From Chloroflexota bacterium (GTDB lineage Bacteria > Chloroflexota > Anaerolineae > Anaerolineales > Anaerolineaceae), in NCBI GenBank assembly GCA_021825925.1, contig JAKAFP010000003.1:310001-374000 (forward strand): 64,000 nucleotides of DNA, written 5' to 3'. Of this stretch, positions 53,584 to 61,378 are shown in pieces. The first letter of the stretch is position 1; each line of letters starts with the position of its first letter. Both the position numbers and the translations under genes were made by a program. A model generated the notes under the pieces. That model saw only the letters and a program-made list of their open reading frames with translations. It ran no database searches and had not been told where the DNA came from.

Positions 53584-54081
53584 CTAATGGCTGAGCAATG
53601 CAAAAAGGCGATAAAGACAATATAGAACCAAAAGACCGATAAGGATTAGCACCGCAAAGGGGAGTGAAAGATTTATCAAAAGGCCAAATTCTGCAATTAC
53701 CAAACCCACCAAGATCGTCACCCCCAATAATCTGATTCGATGGAGCTGAAAATCTTTGATCAGTTGAAATTGAGGAGTTTGCTGTGGATTTTTTTGAAGG
53801 TCTGAGAGATCCCAACTGCCAAGTGCGGTGACGGCGCCTGCAATCATGAGGTATGACGGCAATCCTATAATGGCTCCAGCGACTGCAAGACTAAGCTGAA
53901 TTCCAAAAACCAAATAATTGATCCAATGCAAACAGAATTTCTCTCTCACCCACAACAATAATAAAGACAGCAGAATGAGAGTAAATCCCCACCAAAGGTG
54001 CTTTGTTGAATAGCCTATGGTTAAAGAAACCACAGTCAAAAACTGGCTGACCAGCATCGAAAATACTTTTAAATCCTTCAT
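53584..54081 (-). CDS. hypothetical membrane protein at the end of the MoxR/DUF58 operon
   Basis: 165 residues from ATG 54081, which overlaps the DUF58 stop as ATGA; the open frame goes back to 54186 but inside DUF58. About six hydrophobic helices, with a short soluble segment (SWDLSDLQKNPQQTPQFQLIKDF) between helices 4 and 5. No family recognised. Tight coupling to DUF58 suggests a role with that membrane complex. Confidence 0.75.
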   Translation of the reverse strand: MKDLKVFSMLVSQFLTVVSLTIGYSTKHLWWGFTLILLSLLLLWVREKFCLHWINYLVFGIQLSLAVAGAIIGLPSYLMIAGAVTALGSWDLSDLQKNPQQTPQFQLIKDFQLHRIRLLGVTILVGLVIAEFGLLINLSLPFAVLILIGLLVLYCLYRLFALLSH

Positions 54082-55349
54082 CCAAGTTTCCTGCGGGTTT
54101 GGCCATTCATGGAATGTAGCGTTTTTTCTAGGGGATTCTCCACATCCCAAATAATGATTTTGACCCCCATTTGACGTAATTTCCAAAAAAGCAGGGTTCT
54201 TTCCATTTTGGTTGCACGAATGGCATACGGACTTATGGATCCCTTTGAATGCTGATGAACGATGAATTGAACCGGATCAGGGCTGACCACCAGAACCTGA
54301 TAGCCTTCAGAGCGGAAACGTTGAATTGTTTCCAAATCGTTAGGCGACAGAGGACTGACCAAAATGATCATCGAATGACTGGGGAATAATCTGACAGGCA
54401 GATATCTTAGAATGTCTGCCGAGATTTTTTCTGCAGGTTGACAAAGCGCAAGTTTATCAAGGATTTTTACCAACTGCTTTTTACCATATCCGGGGAATAC
54501 TCGCACGATTTGAGCTCCCAGTGAGAGCAGTGAAACTCTGTTTCCGATACTGAGGAAGTATTTGGCGAGCGTGGCTGTTGCTTGAACTGAATACTCAAAC
54601 AATTTATGGTTACCAGAAATTAAATTGGTCATTGAACGGGCGTCCAGAAGTAAACCGATATCCGCCATCTCCTCTCTCTCATACTCCTTGGAAAAAAAGT
54701 GATGCGGATTTCTGGCAGTACGTCGCCAGTCCACCAAACGAAGAGAATCCCCTGGACGATACTCGCGCACCCCCCAAAAATCAATTCCACTACCTGGCAA
54801 CCGGGATAGGTTTGGGCCAGGAGTGTGAATGGTGTTATGCAGTTTCAACTTAAACTTTTTTATGTTGCCGCATTCCGGCAAAACCAAAGTGGTTATTGCG
54901 TTCGGTATGCGGAGGGTTTGCTGGATAAGTCCAAAAGGATCACTGGCTGCAATTTTCATTTCCTGCCAGGAGTATTGTCCTCGCGGGGCTTGAAAAGTGT
55001 ATCGGAGCTCTATTTTACTGTTGGCTGAAAGAGAAAAATCCTGGTCAACCGTTCCATCTATAACCTGCATTTTTGGCAGGATATCTTCAATTACTCGAAT
55101 CCTTGGAACTGACTCCCCATGGTTTTCGAGAAACGCATCCACGGTGATTGGCCTATTGGGGGAATTGCGGATTGAGTTGATCTCTCTGACACAATTGATC
55201 TTTAATTCATCTGGTGATAAATAAACAGCAACGCCCATATAAATTAGAAATGGGATCGTCATCAGAAATATGGTTTTATTTTGACTGACGAGTCCAATCA
55301 AAAATATAACCACAATCAAGGTAGAGACAAACAATGCCTTTTTATTCAT
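54078..55349 (-). CDS. DUF58 domain membrane protein
   Basis: 423 residues: two N-terminal membrane helices (about 4-45), a beta-rich region (about 50-190), and the DUF58 domain with GSGIDFWGVREYRPGDSLRLVDWRRTARN, the family hallmark, then a von Willebrand-A-like fold (GLLLDARSM, MIILVSPLSPND). DUF58 proteins work with MoxR AAA+ ATPases at the membrane. It starts one base after the moxR stop. Confidence 0.92.
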   Translation of the reverse strand: MNKKALFVSTLIVVIFLIGLVSQNKTIFLMTIPFLIYMGVAVYLSPDELKINCVREINSIRNSPNRPITVDAFLENHGESVPRIRVIEDILPKMQVIDGTVDQDFSLSANSKIELRYTFQAPRGQYSWQEMKIAASDPFGLIQQTLRIPNAITTLVLPECGNIKKFKLKLHNTIHTPGPNLSRLPGSGIDFWGVREYRPGDSLRLVDWRRTARNPHHFFSKEYEREEMADIGLLLDARSMTNLISGNHKLFEYSVQATATLAKYFLSIGNRVSLLSLGAQIVRVFPGYGKKQLVKILDKLALCQPAEKISADILRYLPVRLFPSHSMIILVSPLSPNDLETIQRFRSEGYQVLVVSPDPVQFIVHQHSKGSISPYAIRATKMERTLLFWKLRQMGVKIIIWDVENPLEKTLHSMNGQTRRKLG

Positions 55350-55350
55350 T

Positions 55351-56331
55351 TCAATTCTTGAGTACTGGAACAGGGGTGGATCGTAATATTTCTTCTATGA
55401 GAGACGTATCTGCTTTTTTTGTGCTCCACAGGTTGGGGTCAAGAATAATCCCATGGCTTAAAGCGGGTTGGGCAAATGTTTTTATATCATCCGGGAGTAC
55501 AAACTCACGTCCATTTATGGCTGCCCATGCACGCGAGAGCTTAAGTAATGCCAGTGATCCCCGAGGGCTGACGCCCAATTCAACCTGCTTGTGTTGGCGG
55601 GTTTTGGCGATCAACTGAACGATGTATTGTTGAAGATCCGGTTCAATAAATACATTTTCCACACCCAATCTCATTCCCTGGAATATTTCGGGTGTGATGA
55701 CTGCGCTTAAAGGGACGGGATCCTGTTTACGGTCGCTACGCCGCGCCAGCATTTCTTGCTCTTCAACCATCGTAGGATAGCCGACCGACAAACGGATTAT
55801 AAATCGGTCCAATTGAGCTTCTGGTAATGGAAAAGTGCCTTCATATTCAATCGGATTCTGAGTTGCGATCACAATGAACGGGTCAGGCAATTGATGGCTT
55901 TCACCTTCCAGTGAAACACGGCATTCCTGCATTGCCTCCAGTAAAGCTGATTGGGTTTTTGGAGAAGCGCGGTTGATCTCGTCTGCCAATAGAATATTCG
56001 TAAACAGGGGACCTTTTCGTAGTACGAATTGGTTTTCGCGGTTGTTGAAGATATATCCCCCGGTAATGTCACCAGGAAGCAGATCGGGCGTAAATTGAAT
56101 TCTTTTAAAGTCCAGGCCAAGAGCGATCGAAAAGCTGTTGGCGATCAGTGTTTTTGCCAGACCTGGAAAATCCTCAAGCAAAATATGTCCTCCTGAAGAA
56201 AGGAAAGCCGCCATCATTTTCATGAGAATATCCTGTTTACCGATCACGGCTTTTCCGACTTCATTGGTTATTTTTTGACAATATTCTGCAATTTCTTCAA
56301 CTTTCATGGCTTTTGTTTGATGATTGGTCAT
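55351..56331 (-). CDS. MoxR-family AAA+ ATPase
   Basis: 326 residues from ATG 56331 (GGAG upstream, overlapping the preceding gene by 35 bases). AAA+ motifs: Walker A region EDFPGLAKT, Walker B ILLADEINRASPKTQSALLEAMQE, sensor 1 ATQNPIEYEGTFPLPEAQLDRF, and an arginine-rich lid domain (SPRGSLALLKLSRAWA). MoxR ATPases act as chaperones that activate or assemble partner proteins, usually with a DUF58/VWA partner encoded next door, as here. Confidence 0.94.
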   Translation of the reverse strand: MTNHQTKAMKVEEIAEYCQKITNEVGKAVIGKQDILMKMMAAFLSSGGHILLEDFPGLAKTLIANSFSIALGLDFKRIQFTPDLLPGDITGGYIFNNRENQFVLRKGPLFTNILLADEINRASPKTQSALLEAMQECRVSLEGESHQLPDPFIVIATQNPIEYEGTFPLPEAQLDRFIIRLSVGYPTMVEEQEMLARRSDRKQDPVPLSAVITPEIFQGMRLGVENVFIEPDLQQYIVQLIAKTRQHKQVELGVSPRGSLALLKLSRAWAAINGREFVLPDDIKTFAQPALSHGIILDPNLWSTKKADTSLIEEILRSTPVPVLKN

Positions 56332-56899
56332 TATTGATCTCCATTTTTGTTTCCATTTGCGCCAAAGAATTATTAAGGGATTGCTCAAATTCAGCGTTTT
56401 TGTTCAAACGAGATAAGAATTGTTTTATGTTGTTTGTTTTTTCTCGGGGAAATTGCATTTTTTCAACGGGTTGGATGTTTCGGATTGGATCTAATTCATT
56501 GGTTTGGGGCTCATTCATGCACAATGAAATTGCACTTGAAAGTTCTTCAAGCTTTCTTTCAAGCACAATTCGATCGGTTTTATTTTTCCTGGCAGAACGA
56601 ATAAGATTTTCCCAAAAAAAGACACGGTTTTCAGACTGGGAAAAATCCAAATAGGCAGATCTGTGTTCGTCTCCACTTTTGTTTGAAATTAACCAAAACA
56701 CCAATATGGCAGCAAGGAGAATAAGCAAACCCCAGAATACTTTTTGATCAATCGCCTGGAGTAACCTGATAAGGGGCCAGAAGATGCGGGTTATGGGTTC
56801 AATAAAATTCGCTGAGAAAAAAGTTCTAAAAACCACAATTAATATAGTAATGACCAGGAAAAACAAGTAACTGATGATTAACCGCCAGTATTTTCTCAT
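56297..56899 (-). CDS. hypothetical two-helix membrane protein
   Basis: 200 residues: hydrophobic helices at about 7-28 and 54-71, then a charged, largely helical cytoplasmic tail (RKNKTDRIVLERKLEELSSAI; C-terminal coiled-coil-like segment). No known family. Starts within the DUF4129 stop (ATGA) and overlaps moxR, so it belongs firmly to this operon. It may link the membrane module to the ATPase. Confidence 0.75.
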   Translation of the reverse strand: MRKYWRLIISYLFFLVITILIVVFRTFFSANFIEPITRIFWPLIRLLQAIDQKVFWGLLILLAAILVFWLISNKSGDEHRSAYLDFSQSENRVFFWENLIRSARKNKTDRIVLERKLEELSSAISLCMNEPQTNELDPIRNIQPVEKMQFPREKTNNIKQFLSRLNKNAEFEQSLNNSLAQMETKMEINNDQSSNKSHES

Positions 56900-57783
56900 G
56901 GATGGAAATACTCTTTTAATTCAGATAAACACGCAATTGCGTTTTTCTCGTCTTGTTCGCTTGTTTTAATTTTTCCGTACCTTACTTTTTCAAACAAAGT
57001 GGTTAGCTGGTGAATTGGTGCAAGGGGAATGCCGGTGGAGTTTAACATGGACTCAAACTCTCTGGGGGTTAAGTAAGATTCTCTTTCGATCCCTTGATTT
57101 TCAATGATTATTGAACTCATGCGCATGTAACAATTAATAATAACATTCTCCAAATTATCGCCAACCGTCAGGGCCTTTAAGGCTGTTTCAATTTCATCAG
57201 CAATGGGGTTACTCCCCGTTTTTTCCATCCTCCTTTTCCCCAAGGCCCAGACAATAACAGCAGCTAAGATTAATAAAAGCGCAATAGTTATGATTGTGGA
57301 TAGATTTTGTGGCGGATCGCCCAATGGCGCATAAGCATAAGTGTTTATTGGATTTTGCGCAGTTTCAAATGCATATTCTGAAGTGGATAATTGGGGTGAT
57401 GAGGGTAATTTATTCAGCAATAATAACAAGATGATTGGAATCGCGAGATAAAAAACAAGTTTCATGATCTTCTTGATCCCCTGCATTCTTATCAGACTGC
57501 TAACGAGGACCAAAAAAAGAATGGTGGAGATTAAGAGCAAAACAGGCAGTATTAATGTGGGCAAGGTAATGCCGGTAGGTTGTGGATCTGTCTTTTGGGA
57601 TTGGTTGACTTCTGTGGGGGCTGCTGCGTTCATTGGAATAGCCTGCCCCGGTTGAAGATGCAGTTCAGTGGAACCAAATGCGAATACGGTCAACCCCATC
57701 AAAGCAACAATTAAATATAGAAGTGCATATTTCTTGTTTCTATTATTGCGTATGCTAGTTTCAGGTTTTACTTGAAGCGGCAT
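56896..57783 (-). CDS. DUF4129 domain membrane protein
   Basis: 295 residues from ATG 57783, chosen because AAGAAGAGA lies upstream; the frame opens at TTG 57879 without a ribosome site. Helix at about 17-37, further helices around 80-105, 110-130 and 165-185, and a C-terminal DUF4129 domain (SYLTPREFESML, LTTLFEKVRYGK). DUF4129 is usually fused to, or encoded beside, transglutaminase-like membrane proteins in MoxR/DUF58 operons. No transglutaminase is present here. Confidence 0.82.
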   Translation of the reverse strand: MPLQVKPETSIRNNRNKKYALLYLIVALMGLTVFAFGSTELHLQPGQAIPMNAAAPTEVNQSQKTDPQPTGITLPTLILPVLLLISTILFLVLVSSLIRMQGIKKIMKLVFYLAIPIILLLLLNKLPSSPQLSTSEYAFETAQNPINTYAYAPLGDPPQNLSTIITIALLLILAAVIVWALGKRRMEKTGSNPIADEIETALKALTVGDNLENVIINCYMRMSSIIIENQGIERESYLTPREFESMLNSTGIPLAPIHQLTTLFEKVRYGKIKTSEQDEKNAIACLSELKEYFHP

Positions 57784-57931
57784 ATTGAAGTCTCTTCTTT
57801 GAGATAAGGTTTGCTGGTTCAAATTCGATTGAAGAATTGAGGTATTCACATTACCGTGAGGTTCGTAAATGGTGGTCAATTAATCAAATGAAGGCATTTG
57901 TTCTTGATTTGCATCAGGCAAAGGAATAAAT

Positions 57932-57961
57932 ACTATAACTTATTCTATTGTACTATTTCAA
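57932..57961 (-). promoter_or_regulatory. candidate promoter of the DUF4129-MoxR-DUF58 operon
   Basis: On the minus strand TTGAAA, 18-base spacer, TATAGT, about 150 bases before the DUF4129 ATG. The rest of the gap 57784-58186 is AT-rich with no gene or repeat that I can support. Confidence 0.45.
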
Positions 57962-58186
57962 TAATTGTAAAAAACATAAAACGAACCTTGGGGTTTTGAA
58001 TTATTTCACTTAATTTTCCACAAGGTGTCAAAGTGAAGGCGATGCCTAATTTACCATCGCTGATTTTCAGTTGAGGAATATTGTTATTCAGAAGTAGACA
58101 TTAAAGACGGAAAATCATGACAAGGGGGTAGATCAGAGAGCGATTCTGTAAATCTCAATTATTACTCTGGAAAGCGATGAAAAAGG

Positions 58187-59137
58187 TTAGAGCTCTGACG
58201 AAAGACAGCTCAATTTGTCAGCCAGGTCACAAAAATTCTGTGTCAACCAGATGCGGCCAGACTTGAGCGGATATTCACCATGCAGCAGGTCTTTCCAGCG
58301 GGCGGGGATGCCGGAAAGTCCGTACATGGCGCCGGCAATGGCGCCGGTGACCGAACCGGTGGTATCTGCATCGCTGCCCAAATTGACGGCCTGCACGAGA
58401 GCCTCTTCAAAAGATTGGGTGGTGAGAGTGGCCCATAATGCACTTTCGATGGTGTGCAGCGCCCAGCCGGTGTTTTTCAGGTCCTCGCGCGAGCGCATGG
58501 GGGCCAGGCTGACCGCCAGCGAAAACTCTTCGGTGAGGGTAACCTGGGCGGTGCATTCCACAATGGCCGCGCGCAGGGCTGCCCCCGGCGGGGTGGAGGA
58601 TTCGCGCAGGATCAGTTTTCGCAGGATCAGGTTCAACAAAATGGCCGCATTCACGGCATCCGGGTTTTTGTGGGTGACTTCAGATTGCAACCGGGTTTCA
58701 GCCACCAAGAGCGCAAGGTTTTGATACCGGGCAATGGCCAGCGGCCAGCAGCGCATGAGCGCGCCGTTGGGGGCGCTGTCGGGGTTTTCATCGCACACCT
58801 TTTGGGCGGCTTCCTGCCAGGGGGTTCCGGCAATGATCAGCCTGAGCACCTTTGCCGTGCTTATGCCGACATCCGCGGGGTGGCTCTGATACCAGCCGGT
58901 AAATCGTCCAACCAGGTCCTGTCCGTCAAGGGGGTTGGCGTGCTGCAGGCTTTCGGCCAGCGCGAGCGCCATCTCGGTGTCATCCGTGAAGCTGCCGGCG
59001 GGCAGCGCACCCGGGATCATTTCGGTAAGCATGTCATAGATCGAACTGGGCGGCTGGAATTCCAGCGGCATACCCAGGGCGTCGCCCACGGCAGCGCCAA
59101 CCGCAATGCCCTGCAGACGATCAGACAAGTCTTTCAT
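58187..59137 (-). CDS. ADP-ribosylglycohydrolase family protein
   Basis: 316 residues from ATG 59137 (AAGGAG upstream, overlapping the preceding gene by 17 bases). All-helical DraG/ARH-type hydrolase. It has GAAVGDALGMPLEF at the N terminus, the metal-binding TDDTEM (about residue 57) and the second metal motif LGSDADTTGSVTGAIAGAMYG. Such enzymes remove ADP-ribose from proteins, nucleic acids or small molecules using two Mg ions. All ligands are kept, so it should be active. Last gene of the sbcDC-GT4-GT4 operon; its target is unknown, and DNA or glycan-linked ADP-ribose are possibilities only. Confidence 0.9.
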   Translation of the reverse strand: MKDLSDRLQGIAVGAAVGDALGMPLEFQPPSSIYDMLTEMIPGALPAGSFTDDTEMALALAESLQHANPLDGQDLVGRFTGWYQSHPADVGISTAKVLRLIIAGTPWQEAAQKVCDENPDSAPNGALMRCWPLAIARYQNLALLVAETRLQSEVTHKNPDAVNAAILLNLILRKLILRESSTPPGAALRAAIVECTAQVTLTEEFSLAVSLAPMRSREDLKNTGWALHTIESALWATLTTQSFEEALVQAVNLGSDADTTGSVTGAIAGAMYGLSGIPARWKDLLHGEYPLKSGRIWLTQNFCDLADKLSCLSSEL

Positions 59138-60290
59138 AGCACTCCTTGACCCTGGCGCGCGCGGCGTCAACACCGGCCTTTTCGCGGATGAGATGGGCAT
59201 TTAAATTAGCGGCTTTGATACGCAGTTCTGTGTTGTTCAGGGCTTGCAAAATGGCGTTTGCCAGGGAAGCAGGGTCAGCGGGGTCTACCAGCAGACCGTT
59301 CTCGCCGCTGGTGATCCATTCGCGGATGGACTGTATGTCTCCACAGACTGGTAAACAACCCAGCGCCATGGCTTCGAGCAGCGAATTGGGGCTGCCGTCG
59401 TGGGTGCTGTTAGAGACCATCACCTGCGAGCGGGCATATTCGCGCCACAATTCAGGTTGGGAAACGTAAGGCAAGAAACGGATGTTGTCGTGGATGCCTA
59501 GCTGATCCACCCAATTGTGGGCTTCAGGTTGGCCTTCCATGGAGGCACAGACGAACTGCACCTCCGGCATTTTGGCCAGCACCAGTGGAATGGCTTTGAA
59601 AAAGGTATCGGTGCGGACGTAGGAGCGCAATCCGCGTGGGTTGATGACCTGGGGCGGCGCGGCGCGTTTAATGCCTAGTGTGATGTGTGCCAGCTCATCC
59701 ACATCGGTGCCGCCGTTGCCGGGCACGACCAGGCTGGGTTTCTGTGGATTGTACCCCCAGTCCAACGCACGGGTAACGTCGCATCGAGTGTCTGACATGA
59801 GTGCATCCGCGCGGCGCAGGGCCTTGCGGGTCATGCTTTGCATGCGGCCGGTGGAGGAGGCGTGCAGGGTGAAATCGTTGCCCCAGGTGGAAAGGACAAG
59901 CGGAATACCGGGTTGTGTGGCGCTGGCCAGCATGCCTTCAAATGGAATGCGGAAAGCGTGTACGAGGTCGGGTTTTTCGATCTCCAATATGTTCAGGTAT
60001 TCGCCGACGTGTTTGGAAAGGGTCCACGGACCGAGCAGATGGCGTACCCTTTGGGCCAGCGGACGAAAACGGCTGATCAATTGTTTGGCGAGATTGGCAG
60101 AACCCGTCCCCGCCTGGCTGCCACCCTGCGAGGCGAAGGCCAGCGGAAGAGTGTAGAGCTTATATAAGCCTGCAATGGGTTCGCAGGGATAGGACGATAT
60201 CAAGACCAGCTCATAATTGAGCGGTTTGAGCATGGCGATCCAGCGCCGGGTGATCGGGGAGCGTCCGTCGGCAATCAGCAGCAGTTTCAT
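59121..60290 (-). CDS. GT4-family glycosyltransferase
   Basis: 389 residues with the GT-B fold. The N-terminal domain begins MKLLLIADGRSPITRRWIAML. The C-terminal donor domain has NSTHDGSPNSLLEAMALGCLPVCGD (the EX7E-type motif region). VVPGNGGTDVDEL marks the domain junction. Transfers a sugar from an activated donor to an unknown acceptor, probably at the inner membrane face. Starts within the stop of the upstream GT4 gene (ATGA), hence translationally coupled. Confidence 0.9.
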   Translation of the reverse strand: MKLLLIADGRSPITRRWIAMLKPLNYELVLISSYPCEPIAGLYKLYTLPLAFASQGGSQAGTGSANLAKQLISRFRPLAQRVRHLLGPWTLSKHVGEYLNILEIEKPDLVHAFRIPFEGMLASATQPGIPLVLSTWGNDFTLHASSTGRMQSMTRKALRRADALMSDTRCDVTRALDWGYNPQKPSLVVPGNGGTDVDELAHITLGIKRAAPPQVINPRGLRSYVRTDTFFKAIPLVLAKMPEVQFVCASMEGQPEAHNWVDQLGIHDNIRFLPYVSQPELWREYARSQVMVSNSTHDGSPNSLLEAMALGCLPVCGDIQSIREWITSGENGLLVDPADPASLANAILQALNNTELRIKAANLNAHLIREKAGVDAARARVKECYERLV

Positions 60291-61378
60291 AAGACTGATT
60301 TTATCGCTTTCGCAAAAGAATCCACCATGGCTTCAAGGTTGACTTCCTCACTGACGATGCGGTAAGAAGCCAGACCCATGGCGCGTAATTTGGCGACATC
60401 GGAGAGCGCGGAGGTCAAGGCCGCGGTCAGGGTTTCAAGGGTGGCGGCAGGCAGCACCACACCGTTTTCAGGGCGGACGAGTTCAGCCTGGGTGCCGTCG
60501 GCCTGGCCTACGATCACAGGCAGGGCGTGTGCCATGGCCTGCTGTACAGCCAATCCGCCGGTACCGGGCAGAACGAAAAGGTCGGCCTGGTTGAAGTAAG
60601 GGTCGAGTTCCGCGCCGTGTTTGGCGCCCACGAAGGTCGCAGATGGGAAAATGCTTTTGGCCAAGTCTTCAAGCCGGACGCGGTCGGGACCATCACCGAC
60701 GATGGTCAAGCTGGGGGTCAGTTTTTGAGGTAGGGCGGTGCAGGCTTGCAGCAGCAGATCCAGATTCTTGCGTTCCTGCAGGCGGCCGACAAAGAGCAAA
60801 CGAGGTTTTCCACCCTGATAAGAATTTGGCCGGTCAGGGGCGGTTTGGGTGGGACGGTGTGATACCGCGTTGGCGGCCACAAAGACTCTTTGCTGGGCAA
60901 TCCCGCAAGCGGTATATTGATCCGCGCCGGTCTTGGAATAGGCGACCACGGCATCGAGTGATTTTAAGAAATTCCCGCGTAAAACAGATTCCGCTTTGCC
61001 GGCGGTCGGTGCGCCGAGGCCCCAACCAATAACCGGCAGACCGCGGCTATGCATCCACTGAACAGCAGCGGGGGTGGAGAGGTAGCGCGGGTTGGCTTCA
61101 ACGATCAACACGTTAGGCTGCCAGCGTTCGAGCCAATTAATTATGCCGCGCTGGTATAAAGCATAAGTTTTACCGCGTGAAATGTGCAGGTTGTGGGCGG
61201 GTTGAAAATCCCCGTTTTGCAAGCCGTGTGCGGTGTGGATGGCTTCTTCAGGGCGGGGTTCGCCTGCAAACAGGCTGAAACCCTGCAGGCAGGATTGGGC
61301 AAGCAGGTTGAAAAATGGCGCGCGGTATTCCGGAAAAACGCGCTGCTGCAAACCGAGGCGGACTGAGATGACGGTCAT
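60287..61378 (-). CDS. GT4-family glycosyltransferase
   Basis: 363 residues. The C-terminal half shows PRLLFVGRLQERKNLDLLLQACTAL, LTIVGDGPDR and the donor-site region DLFVLPGTGGLAVQQAMAHALPVIVGQADG, all typical of GT4 enzymes. Overlaps the sbcC stop (ATGA) and the next GT4 start, so it is the middle gene of a coupled operon. Probably acts in the same glycan or glycolipid pathway as its neighbour; acceptor unknown. Confidence 0.9.
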   Translation of the reverse strand: MTVISVRLGLQQRVFPEYRAPFFNLLAQSCLQGFSLFAGEPRPEEAIHTAHGLQNGDFQPAHNLHISRGKTYALYQRGIINWLERWQPNVLIVEANPRYLSTPAAVQWMHSRGLPVIGWGLGAPTAGKAESVLRGNFLKSLDAVVAYSKTGADQYTACGIAQQRVFVAANAVSHRPTQTAPDRPNSYQGGKPRLLFVGRLQERKNLDLLLQACTALPQKLTPSLTIVGDGPDRVRLEDLAKSIFPSATFVGAKHGAELDPYFNQADLFVLPGTGGLAVQQAMAHALPVIVGQADGTQAELVRPENGVVLPAATLETLTAALTSALSDVAKLRAMGLASYRIVSEEVNLEAMVDSFAKAIKSVL

